Below are positions 1 through 6,019 of a DNA stretch of 16,372 nt, in pieces. A model generated the notes under the pieces. It ran no database searches. It saw only the letters and a program-made list of their open reading frames with translations, and had not been told where the DNA came from. The position numbers and the translations under genes were made by a program. How positions within the stretch are numbered: the stretch's first letter is position 1; the number at the start of each line of letters is the position of its first letter. This DNA is from Longivirga sp036510975 (lineage in GTDB: Bacteria > Actinomycetota > Actinomycetes > S36-B12 > CAIYMF01), in NCBI GenBank assembly GCA_036510975.1, contig DATCCY010000107.1, forward strand, positions 1 to 16,372. Reading direction: 5' to 3'.

Positions 1-522
1 GAGGCACCACAGGCACGCGGTGGTGCCCGGCAGCACCAGCGGACCGACCCGCGCGGCGTCGGCCGTGACCGCGACCGGGAGGTGGGGTACGCCGTCGGCC
101 GCGAGCCCGACGGCGACGTGGGCGGCGACGCGGTCGGTCCCGCGGACGTCCACGGACGACCGCGTGCGACGGGCCAGGACGCGCAGCGCCTCCGGCGTGC
201 TCGACACCGATGCGGCGAGTGCGGCGAGGTCCGGGGCGAGCCGCTCGCGCCGGACCGACGAGAGGCCGGCGTAGGGGCCGGGGTCGTCGTCGAGAAGCCC
301 GCGCCGGTCGAGTTCGTCGAGCACGTCGGCGAGATCGGGGGCGAACCGCAGCACCTCGTGCCGGCCGGTTCGCCCGTCGAGGCGCACGAGCGCGGTGCTC
401 GCGATGTCGGAGAGCCGCTCGACGACGACCGACCGTTCGGGATCGAGCCCGAGCTGGACGCGGCCGCGGCCGCGGCGCAGCACGGGACGGGCGGGACGGG
501 GGATCGGCATGTGCCTGCTCAT
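1..522 (-). CDS. ThiF/TOMM-type adenylyltransferase-like protein, N-terminal part (runs off left edge)
   Basis: The minus-strand frame is open from an ATG at 522-520 to the window edge, giving 174 codons of the N-terminal part. It begins MSRHMPIPRPARPVLRRG, passes through a winged-helix-like region (LDELDRRGLLDDD near residues 68-80) and ends in GPLVLPGTTACLWCL. This layout is that of actinobacterial ThiF-family or TOMM leader-peptide-binding proteins, in which a peptide-binding N-terminal half is followed by 'GPLV.PG.T.CL.C' and an E1-like adenylating domain. The E1 domain, with its nucleotide-binding loop and any zinc cysteines, would lie beyond the left edge, so activity cannot be judged. 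The gene follows the M20 gene on the same strand with a gap of about 75 bp and no clear promoter. In-frame ATGs also exist at 531 and 510; none has a good ribosome binding site. Family assignment comes from motif memory and is reasonably, not fully, sure. Confidence 0.7.
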   Translation of the reverse strand, partial: MSRHMPIPRPARPVLRRGRGRVQLGLDPERSVVVERLSDIASTALVRLDGRTGRHEVLRFAPDLADVLDELDRRGLLDDDPGPYAGLSSVRRERLAPDLAALAASVSSTPEALRVLARRTRSSVDVRGTDRVAAHVAVGLAADGVPHLPVAVTADAARVGPLVLPGTTACLWCL

Positions 523-596
523 GACCGGCATCGTGCGCAGCCCGGGCTGTGCAGGGAGCCCACGCTCCGCACGTGCGACGCGCTAAGCGGCCAGGG

Positions 597-1925
597 TCAG
601 ACGACGCCGCAGTGCTCGAGGTAGAGGAGCGCGAGAGCGCGGGTGGCGGCGTGGAGGTCGTCGACGGCCACGCTCTCGTCGGGCGCGTGGGCGGTGCGGG
701 TGTCGCCGGGGCCGTACTGCAGGACCGGCATCGACGGCGCCAGCAGGCGCAGGTCGCTGCCGTAGGGGGCGCCGTAGACCTCCTGCGGGCGTGCTCCGGG
801 CGCGGCGAGCAGGTGAGCGCGGCGCACCCGCTCGACGAGGTCGTCGTCCTCGCTCACGCCGGGCGCGAACTGGCCGCCCCACCACTGCACCGTGATCGGG
901 TGCTCGCGCAGGAAGACGTCGCCGGCGCACAGCTCGACGACGGCGGCCTCGAGCTCGGCGCGGGCGTCGGCGACCGTCTCGCCGAGCGCGACGCCGAGGC
1001 GTCCCTTGGCGACGAGGAGGTCGGGCACCGTCGAGGCCCAGTCGCCCGCGTGCACCGTGCCGATCGAGATCGGGTAGGCCGGTCGCCACCGGCGCATGAG
1101 CGGATCGACGTCGGCGTTGCGACGGGTCTCGAGCGCCTCGAGCGCCGCGAGGGCCGACACCAGCTTGTCGATCGCGCTCACGCCCTCGGTGCGCCGTGAG
1201 GCGTGCACCGCGCGCCCCGGGATGCGCAGCCGGAAGGTGAGTGCACCGGCGTTGGCGGGGACGACGTCGAGGTCGGTAGGCTCGGGGATCACGCAGGCGT
1301 CGGCGGTGACGCCGCGACGCAGGAGCGCGAACGTGCCGAGCCCGCCGTCCTCCTCACCGACGACCGGCGCGATCGTGAGGTCGCCGGCCAGGCGTACGCC
1401 GGCGGCGCGCAGCGCCCGGGCAGCGACGATCGACGCGACGAGCCCGCCCTTCATGTCACAGGTGCCGCGCCCGAGGAGCAGGTCGCGACCATCGTGGGTG
1501 ACGCGGCGAAGCTCATACGGGTCGCCCGACCACCGCCCGAGGTCGCCGGGTGGCACGACGTCGGTGTGCCCGTCGACGAGCAGGCTGCGCCCGAGGTCGG
1601 GCGCGTGGCCGGCGCGGGTCGCGACCACGCCGTAGGCCTCGTGCCGCTCCACCTCCATGCCCGGGAACGCGGGGTCGGCGGTGAGGTCGTCGAGGTCGAG
1701 GGGCCAGATCTCCACGTCGAAGCCGTCGTCGTGGAGCAGGTCGGCGACGACGTGCTGGATCTCGCACTCGGCGGCGCTGCCCCCGGTGCTCGGGATCGCC
1801 ACGAGGCGGGCGAGCAGGTCGAGGGTCTCCTCCTGGCGCGCGTCGACCGCGGCGAGCACTGTCGCGGCGATCTCGGCCGAGGAGGCCGCGGCGAGCGGGT
1901 GCGAGGACCCGGGGGAGGCGGTCAC
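597..1925 (-). CDS. M20 family metallopeptidase, ArgE/DapE-type deacylase
   Basis: A 442-residue protein of the M20 di-zinc amidohydrolases (acetylornithine deacetylase / succinyl-diaminopimelate desuccinylase type), which cleave N-acyl or dipeptide bonds in the cytoplasm. All expected active-site elements are visible: VDGHTD (H120, D122), GTCDMKGG (bridging D157), GEEDGG (catalytic E191, metal E192), PEPTD (E215) and TAHAPDE near the end (H413). The lid/dimerisation domain lies between about residues 225 and 345 and includes the VHAS histidine H241. Length is normal for the family. The start is GTG at 1925-1923: a TAAGGT hexamer lies 6 bases upstream on the minus strand, which fits a leaderless transcript, and there is no ribosome binding site. 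Substrate cannot be told; no arginine or lysine biosynthesis genes are adjacent, so a broad-specificity peptidase/deacylase is more likely than true ArgE or DapE. Confidence 0.93.
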   Translation of the reverse strand: MTASPGSSHPLAAASSAEIAATVLAAVDARQEETLDLLARLVAIPSTGGSAAECEIQHVVADLLHDDGFDVEIWPLDLDDLTADPAFPGMEVERHEAYGVVATRAGHAPDLGRSLLVDGHTDVVPPGDLGRWSGDPYELRRVTHDGRDLLLGRGTCDMKGGLVASIVAARALRAAGVRLAGDLTIAPVVGEEDGGLGTFALLRRGVTADACVIPEPTDLDVVPANAGALTFRLRIPGRAVHASRRTEGVSAIDKLVSALAALEALETRRNADVDPLMRRWRPAYPISIGTVHAGDWASTVPDLLVAKGRLGVALGETVADARAELEAAVVELCAGDVFLREHPITVQWWGGQFAPGVSEDDDLVERVRRAHLLAAPGARPQEVYGAPYGSDLRLLAPSMPVLQYGPGDTRTAHAPDESVAVDDLHAATRALALLYLEHCGVV

Positions 1926-1931
1926 GCCGCC

Positions 1932-1937
1932 ACCTTA
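1932..1937 (-). promoter_or_regulatory. -10 hexamer of leaderless promoter for the M20 gene
   Basis: On the minus strand TAAGGT is followed by six bases (ggcggc) and the GTG start. This TANNNT spacing places the transcription start on or next to the start codon. No convincing -35 element is seen. Confidence 0.6.
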
Positions 1938-1978
1938 GGGCGGCGGGAACGCCGCGGCGGGTCGGCCTCGGACATGAC

Positions 1979-2010
1979 GAGGCCCCGCCCGCAGGTGCGG
2001 ACGGGGCCTC
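1979..2010 (-). terminator. Strong hairpin after the DUF5679 gene, probable terminator
   Basis: Arms of 15 bases (GAGGCCCCG plus CCGCA, one mismatch) pair almost completely around a very short loop. It lies about 20 bases past the DUF5679 stop codon and before the M20 promoter. There is no T run on the minus strand, as is common for hairpin terminators in high-GC actinobacteria. It could also act for transcripts entering from the other side. Confidence 0.6.
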
Positions 2011-2030
2011 GACGTCGTCGTGGTGCCGGA

Positions 2031-2195
2031 TCAGTCCTTCTTGTTGCCGAGGATCCGGTTGACCTTCGTGCCGCAGACGGGGCAGATGCCCTGCGCCATG
2101 CGGCGGTTGTTCTTCTCGACGATCGTGCCGGTGAACTCGCGCTTCTCCTTGCACTTCACGCAGTACGCCTCGCCGGTGTAGCTGTCGTCCGCCAT
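2031..2195 (-). CDS. DUF5679 family small two-CxxC protein
   Basis: A 54-residue protein beginning MADDSYTGEAYCVKCKEK, with CVKC at residues 12-15 and CPVC at about 39-42, followed by a basic tail ending GNKKD. Two CxxC knuckles in so short a protein suggest a structural zinc ribbon. The family is conserved in actinobacteria and related phyla but has no established function; a nucleic-acid- or ribosome-associated role would be only a guess from the charge. The ATG at 2195-2193 is chosen because a good GGAGGAG ribosome binding site precedes it by about six bases. This contrasts with the leaderless neighbours. An in-frame extension to 2369 lacks a ribosome binding site and family-like sequence. 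The gene is monocistronic, with a hairpin just downstream. Confidence 0.9.
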   Translation of the reverse strand: MADDSYTGEAYCVKCKEKREFTGTIVEKNNRRMAQGICPVCGTKVNRILGNKKD

Positions 2196-2437
2196 GGGGT
2201 TCTCCTCCGGGGTGTGGATACGCCGTGACCCGGTCGCTGACACCCCGCTGGGGGCGCCGGGCACGAGCCACGCACGGGCCACCGGGGTGGCCTGGGCTGC
2301 TTCGACCCTACGCGCTGCGCAGGCCCAACTCGCGCAGGCGCGCGCGGTGCCCGAGGGACGAAACGCCACATATCATTCTAAAAGGTACGAACCGAGCGCC
2401 AGACCGGGCGGGAGACAGGCTCGCTACCGTCGTCCCC
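2196..2437. promoter_or_regulatory. Divergent intergenic region between DUF5679 and the crotonase gene
   Basis: About 240 bases without a supported gene. It holds the DUF5679 ribosome binding site at its left end, an unusually AT-rich patch at 2368-2389 (acatatcattctaaaaggta) in otherwise about 70% GC sequence, and the crotonase -10 hexamer at its right end. The AT-rich patch contains TATCAT reading right and TAGAAT reading left, either of which could be a -10 element. No good -35 partner was found for either. Confidence 0.5.
2425..2430 (+). promoter_or_regulatory. -10 hexamer of leaderless promoter for the crotonase gene
   Basis: TACCGT is followed by seven bases (cgtcccc) and then ATG at 2438. 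No Shine-Dalgarno sequence is present. The spacing marks a leaderless start and decides against the longer frame that begins at 2225. Confidence 0.65.
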
Positions 2438-3289
2438 ATGACCGACATCACGCCCGTCGCCGTGCTCGAGGACTCCCGCTACGCGCACGAGTGGAGCGTC
2501 GAGGCCGACCATCTCTCGGCCGCGGCGTACGCCGACGGGGTCGTGCTGGTGACCCTGGCCAACCCCGAGCGGCGCAACGCGATGAGCCACCCGATGACCG
2601 CGGCCTGGGCGCGACTGATGGCCGCCTTGCGCTCGGACCGCGCGGTCCGGGCCGTGGTCGTCACCGGTGCGGGTCACGCGTTCTGCTCCGGCGGGGACAC
2701 CGGGTGGATCGGCAGCGAGCCCGACGCCAGCGTGGCCGACCAGCGCGACCGGATGCTCGAGTTCTACCGCGCGTGGCTGTCGATCCGCGACCTCGAGGTG
2801 CCGACCGTCGCTGCGCTCAACGGTCCGGCCGTCGGCGCCGGCGCGGCGCTGGCGCTGGCGTGCGACCTGCGCTACGCCGCTGCGTCCGCGCGGTTCTCGG
2901 TGCCGTTCGCCCGCCTCGGCATGCACCCCGGGATGGCCACGACATGGCTGCTGCCCGAGGTCGTCGGCATCGCCGCGGCGCGCGAGCTGCTCGTGACCGG
3001 TCGAACGGTGGACGCGGAGGAGATGCTCCAGCTCGGCCTGGTGTCGTCGGTGTCGGGCGACGACGGCTTCCTCGAGGGGGTGCTCCGTCTCGCGCACTCC
3101 GTGGCCGGCGCCGCACCGGTCGCGCTGCGGCTGACCAAGGCCGCACTCGCCGGCGGCGCGCACGCGGACTACGCGACCGCGCTGCAGTGGGAGGCGCTCG
3201 CGCAACCGGTCACGCTCGCGACCGAGGACCTGCAGGAGGGCCTCGCCGCCGCCCGCGAGAAGCGCCCGCCGAGGTTCACCGGCCGCTGA
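2438..3289 (+). CDS. Enoyl-CoA hydratase/isomerase (crotonase) superfamily protein, catalytic glutamates absent
   Basis: A 283-residue crotonase-fold protein, which would bind an acyl-CoA thioester in the cytoplasm. The oxyanion-hole segments are recognisable: FCSGGD near residues 85-90 and NGPAVGAGAALALACDLR near 128-145. Length and order fit the family. Compared with rat crotonase, the position of the first catalytic glutamate (GGGCELA) reads GAGAALA, and that of the second (QPE in FGQPEILLG) reads VPF in FSVPFARLG. Neither hydratase glutamate is therefore present. The downstream HPGMATTWLLP segment is typical of an actinobacterial subgroup. It is probably not a beta-oxidation hydratase; another crotonase-superfamily reaction is possible. 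The start at 2438 is fixed by the leaderless -10 element. It converges on the prenyltransferase gene with only three bases between the stop codons and no hairpin. Confidence 0.9.
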   Translation: MTDITPVAVLEDSRYAHEWSVEADHLSAAAYADGVVLVTLANPERRNAMSHPMTAAWARLMAALRSDRAVRAVVVTGAGHAFCSGGDTGWIGSEPDASVADQRDRMLEFYRAWLSIRDLEVPTVAALNGPAVGAGAALALACDLRYAAASARFSVPFARLGMHPGMATTWLLPEVVGIAAARELLVTGRTVDAEEMLQLGLVSSVSGDDGFLEGVLRLAHSVAGAAPVALRLTKAALAGGAHADYATALQWEALAQPVTLATEDLQEGLAAAREKRPPRFTGR

Positions 3290-3292
3290 GCC

Positions 3293-4123
3293 TCAGGCGG
3301 TCAGCGACCGCGAGGCGAGCAGCAGGAGGAGGACGGCGAGGACGGCGACGACGAGGACGTAGCGGAACAGCGCCGATCCCTCGCCGCGGACGGCCACCAC
3401 GACCGCGCCCGCCGAAACGACGAGCACCAGGCCGACCGACATCCACGGCGCGAGGTCGAGGTGCAGGGCCAGCAGCGCCAGTGCGCCGACGACACAGACC
3501 AGGGCGATCTCGGAGGCGCGCCGTACGCCGATGGCCACGACGAGCCCGCCGGCGTCGACCCGCTCGTCGCTCGTGACGTCGGGGATCGCGTTCGCGAGGT
3601 GGGCGCCGACCCCGAGCAGCACGCACGCGGCGACGAGCCACGACGCCGGCGCGACCGGGGGAGTGAGGCCGTAGGTGACGAACGCTGGGACGAGCCCGAA
3701 GGAGACCGCGTAGGGCAGCGCCGACAGGACGGTCGTCTTGAGCAGCAGGTTGTAGGTCCAGGCGCTGAGGACCGCGACGACGTGGGCGCTGCCGCCGACG
3801 GGTCCTGCCGCGACGTAGGACAGCGCGACGGTCGCGGTGAGGGCGGCTGCAGCCGCGACCCACAGCGTTCGCGCCGTCACGTCACCGCGGACGAGGGGCT
3901 TGCCCGCGCGTCCGGCGCGCACGTCGCGGTCGGCGTCGTTCGCGTCGTTGCACCAGCCGACCGACAGCTGACCCGTGAGGGTGGCCAGGCCCATGAGCGC
4001 GACGCCGAGCGGATCGCGGCCGGCGGCCGCGGACAGCGCGGCGACCACGACCGACACCGTCGCCGTCGGCCCGGGGTGGCAGGCGTCGACCAGGGCACGC
4101 AGCCGGGTGGGGACCGAGGTCAT
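3293..4123 (-). CDS. UbiA family prenyltransferase, integral membrane
   Basis: A 276-residue, strongly hydrophobic protein of the UbiA superfamily, which transfers a polyprenyl chain from its diphosphate to an aromatic or other acceptor in the membrane. The first aspartate-rich motif is exact NDxxDxxxD (N59, D60, D63, D67, in WCNDANDADRDVRAGR). The second is DVTSDERVD (D182, D186, D190). Eight or so hydrophobic segments can be made out, including the C-terminal run VLVVAVLAVLLLLLAS. The ATG at 4123-4121 gives the usual length; a frame extension to 4222 adds an arginine-rich, unlikely leader. No ribosome binding site or TANNNT element is obvious upstream. Acceptor unknown: no menaquinone, heme or phenazine genes are adjacent. 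Confidence 0.9.
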   Translation of the reverse strand: MTSVPTRLRALVDACHPGPTATVSVVVAALSAAAGRDPLGVALMGLATLTGQLSVGWCNDANDADRDVRAGRAGKPLVRGDVTARTLWVAAAAALTATVALSYVAAGPVGGSAHVVAVLSAWTYNLLLKTTVLSALPYAVSFGLVPAFVTYGLTPPVAPASWLVAACVLLGVGAHLANAIPDVTSDERVDAGGLVVAIGVRRASEIALVCVVGALALLALHLDLAPWMSVGLVLVVSAGAVVVAVRGEGSALFRYVLVVAVLAVLLLLLASRSLTA

Positions 4124-4302
4124 GTTGCGCGGGCGCGCGCCGTGCGGCCTCGCGTCGTAGGTCCGGGATCGACGGGGGCCCCCGAGTCTCGCAACCGCTG
4201 TCCGCCTTCCCCTTGCGGACACCGGCCCGTTCTCTCAGGGGCCCCGTCGAACGATGAACCTAGGGGCCGCGGTGAACGCGGGTCAACGTCCGGGCCGCTC
4301 CG

Positions 4303-4457
4303 CCTGTGGACCGCCCTGGGGACGACCTGGGGATGCGTGGGCGTGGCGCTGTGGACGCGAGGTGGACGAGGCTGGGGACGGTACGCCGCAACGTGTCGTG
4401 ACGCGGGTGCTGACCTGCGACGACGTCGTCCACCGGGTGTGGACAGGAAATTGTGGA
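4303..4457 (+). repeat. Helically phased DnaA-box-like repeats (TG[T/G]GGAC)
   Basis: Eight-base units of the form (C/G)CTG(T/G)GGA begin at 4303, 4315, 4326, 4348, 4359 and 4371. The steps are 12, 11, 22, 11 and 12 bases, and a degenerate unit fills the 22-base gap. Two more TGTGGA copies start at 4436 and 4450. Several units match seven or eight of nine positions of TGTGGACAA, the reverse complement of the DnaA box TTGTCCACA; the best is TGTGGACAG at 4438. The spacing of one helical turn would put all copies on one DNA face. What binds them is inference. Confidence 0.6.
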
Positions 4458-4559
4458 AGCGATTGCGTCACACTCACCGGACTCCGGTGACCCGCGGAGC
4501 CGGCGGGCAGGCCCGAGGTGTGGGGGAGGTGAACGCTCCGCCGACACGAGCTCGCGAGT

Positions 4560-4605
4560 TCGCGACGACACGTGGTCGCGACGAGACATGTCGCGACGAC
4601 ACGTG
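4560..4605 (+). repeat. Three tandem 15-16 bp units upstream of the M48 promoter
   Basis: TCGCGACGACACGTGG, TCGCGACGAGACATG and TCGCGACGACACGTG follow each other without spacers. Each contains the self-complementary TCGCGA and a palindromic CACGTG or ACATGT. The array ends about 35 bases before the M48 -10 hexamer, so it could be a set of operator sites. Confidence 0.6.
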
Positions 4606-4640
4606 CGCCCCGGCCGGCCGCGCTCGTCGGTGCCCGGGAC

Positions 4641-4646
4641 TAGGTT
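4641..4646 (+). promoter_or_regulatory. -10 hexamer of leaderless promoter for the M48 gene
   Basis: TAGGTT is followed by seven bases (gctcgcg) and ATG at 4654. No ribosome binding site is present. This supports the start at 4654 over longer in-frame starts from 4453. Confidence 0.65.
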
Positions 4647-4653
4647 GCTCGCG

Positions 4654-5379
4654 ATGAGCCAGACCATCGTCGACATCCCCGGCCTGCCCGATGGCGTCGA
4701 GGTGCGCCGCAGCACCCGCCGTCGGCGCAGCGTGACGGCCTACCGGGAGGACGGCCGGACCGTCGTCGTCGTCCCGCAGCGGATGTCGCGGGCCGAGATC
4801 GTCCCCTACGTCGAGGAGCTCGTCGGTCGGCTCGCCGCGCGCGAGGGTCGCGCCCGCCGGACCGACGCCGCGCTCGCCGCCCGGGCGGCGCAGCTCAGCC
4901 GGCGTCATCTCGAGGGCAGGGCGGTGCCGACGTCGGTGCGCTGGGTGGGCAACCAGCGACGCCGCTGGGGCTCGTGCACGCCTGCCGACGGCACGATCCG
5001 GCTCTCCGACCGCCTGGTCCCGATGCCCGAGTACGTCGTCGACTACGTCCTGCTCCACGAGCTCGTGCACCTGCTCGTCGCGGACCACGGACCCGCGTTC
5101 GAGGCCTGGATGCGGGGCTACCCACGCCTGCTGGAGGCGCGCGCGTTCCTCGCCGGCGTCGACCACGCCACCGGCCACGGACTCGGCGACCACCCCGACG
5201 AGAACCCCGACGAGAACCCCGACGACGGGTCGGGCGACCCACCAGGCGAGGGACACCGAGCCGACCCGGTCGAGGTTCCCCGGGCCGACGGGCGAGACGT
5301 CCCCGACGCCGTGCGGACCTACCGGACCGGTTCTCGTCGCAGGCACTCCCCGAGCCCCGGCGAAGACCCCCTCTTCTGA
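4654..5379 (+). CDS. YgjP-type M48 family metallopeptidase (DUF45)
   Basis: A 241-residue predicted zinc peptidase of the YgjP/DUF45 family (WSS1-like gluzincin fold), probably cytoplasmic as no signal or membrane segment is seen. The family signatures are present: RRWGSC at residues 103-108 and HELVH at 135-139 with a third histidine H145 in VADHGPAF. H135, H139 and H145 would bind zinc and E136 would be the general base. The catalytic domain ends near residue 175. A hydrophilic, acidic tail follows that includes a 12-base direct repeat coding for DENPDENPDD; such tails vary between homologues. The start is fixed by the leaderless promoter. It converges on the NUDIX gene with a gap of about 43 bp and no clear hairpin. 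Substrate is unknown. Confidence 0.9.
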   Translation: MSQTIVDIPGLPDGVEVRRSTRRRRSVTAYREDGRTVVVVPQRMSRAEIVPYVEELVGRLAAREGRARRTDAALAARAAQLSRRHLEGRAVPTSVRWVGNQRRRWGSCTPADGTIRLSDRLVPMPEYVVDYVLLHELVHLLVADHGPAFEAWMRGYPRLLEARAFLAGVDHATGHGLGDHPDENPDENPDDGSGDPPGEGHRADPVEVPRADGRDVPDAVRTYRTGSRRRHSPSPGEDPLF

Positions 5380-5422
5380 GCGACCGCAGCTGAATCCGGC
5401 TGACGGGCGCCCCGGCCGGAAA

Positions 5423-6019
5423 CTAGCGCGGGAGGCGGGTGGGCGCGGTGGCGGTGGCGACGAGGCGGCGCAGGGCGTCGTCGGTGGGGGTGGGGAGGGC
5501 GTCGACGGGCCACCAGCGCAGGTCGAGGGACTCCTCGCTGATGCGCTCCACGGCGTCGGGCGGGGCTACGGCGACGTACTGGACGTCGAGGTGCCAGCAG
5601 CCGCCGTGGCAGCCGACCCGGTGCCGGTCGATGCGCACCGGATCGGCACCGACGAGGAGTCCGTCGATGCCGCTCTCCTCGAGCGCCTCGCGAGCAGCCG
5701 CGTCACGGATCGTGCGGTCGCCGGGCTCGCAGTGGCCGCCCATCTGCAGCCAGAGCTTCTGCTTCGGGTGCAGGGTCAGCAGGACCTCGTCGCACGAGGC
5801 CGACAGCACGAGCACGCTGCCGGTGAGATGACCGTCGGGGCACCCACGCTCCATGGCGTCCTCGTGCCCGTCGAGGAACGACAGGAACTCCCCGCGCAGC
5901 GCCACCTGCTCGGGCTCGTCGTCGCGCGCGGTCCAGCGCGCGAGGACCGCGCGCGCGTCCTCGTGCAGCGACGCGGACCAACCGCCCGGTGCTACGCCGG
6001 GGCCCTGGGGCAGGCTCAC
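5423..6019 (-). CDS. NUDIX hydrolase
   Basis: A 198-residue cytoplasmic hydrolase of nucleoside-diphosphate-linked compounds. The Nudix box lies at residues 94-118 (GGHCEPGD ... REALEESGI); R110, E111, E114 and E115 form the metal-binding core. The box has the GGHxEPGD form common in actinobacterial members, with aspartate D101 where the usual box has its first glutamate and one extra residue before REALEE. A beta-rich N-terminal region of about 60 residues precedes it. The GTG start (6019-6017) overlaps the stop of the upstream Zincin_2 gene as GTGA, so translation is probably coupled. It is the last gene of that operon. Substrate cannot be inferred. Confidence 0.92.
   Translation of the reverse strand: MSLPQGPGVAPGGWSASLHEDARAVLARWTARDDEPEQVALRGEFLSFLDGHEDAMERGCPDGHLTGSVLVLSASCDEVLLTLHPKQKLWLQMGGHCEPGDRTIRDAAAREALEESGIDGLLVGADPVRIDRHRVGCHGGCWHLDVQYVAVAPPDAVERISEESLDLRWWPVDALPTPTDDALRRLVATATAPTRLPR

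Larger units (their letters stand above)
4124..4653. other. Gene-free divergent region of 530 bp rich in short repeats
   Basis: No supported coding region lies between the prenyltransferase and the M48 gene. The stretch contains a perfect 12-base palindrome CGGGGGCCCCCG at 4173-4184, a phased array of TG(T/G)GGAC units at 4303-4378 with two further copies near 4436 and 4450, and three tandem 15-16 base units at 4560-4605. It ends with the M48 leaderless promoter. Short open frames here (for example 4254-4490) have no family resemblance and are explained by the repeats. Confidence 0.6.

Noticed and set aside
4303..4457. Possible chromosomal replication origin based on DnaA-box-like repeats
   Set aside because: No dnaA, dnaN or gyrase genes are nearby, there is no AT-rich unwinding region, and most units deviate from the box at one or more positions. 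The array is kept only as a binding-site finding.
4254..4490. Plus-strand 78-codon frame within the repeat-rich gap
   Set aside because: Its Trp/Gly-rich translation follows from the TGGGGAC/TGTGGAC repeats; there is no ribosome binding site or TANNNT promoter and no family resemblance.
3461..4657. Plus-strand open frame opposite the prenyltransferase and across the intergenic region
   Set aside because: It is antisense to a gene with intact aspartate-rich motifs, and its translation is low-complexity without a recognisable domain.
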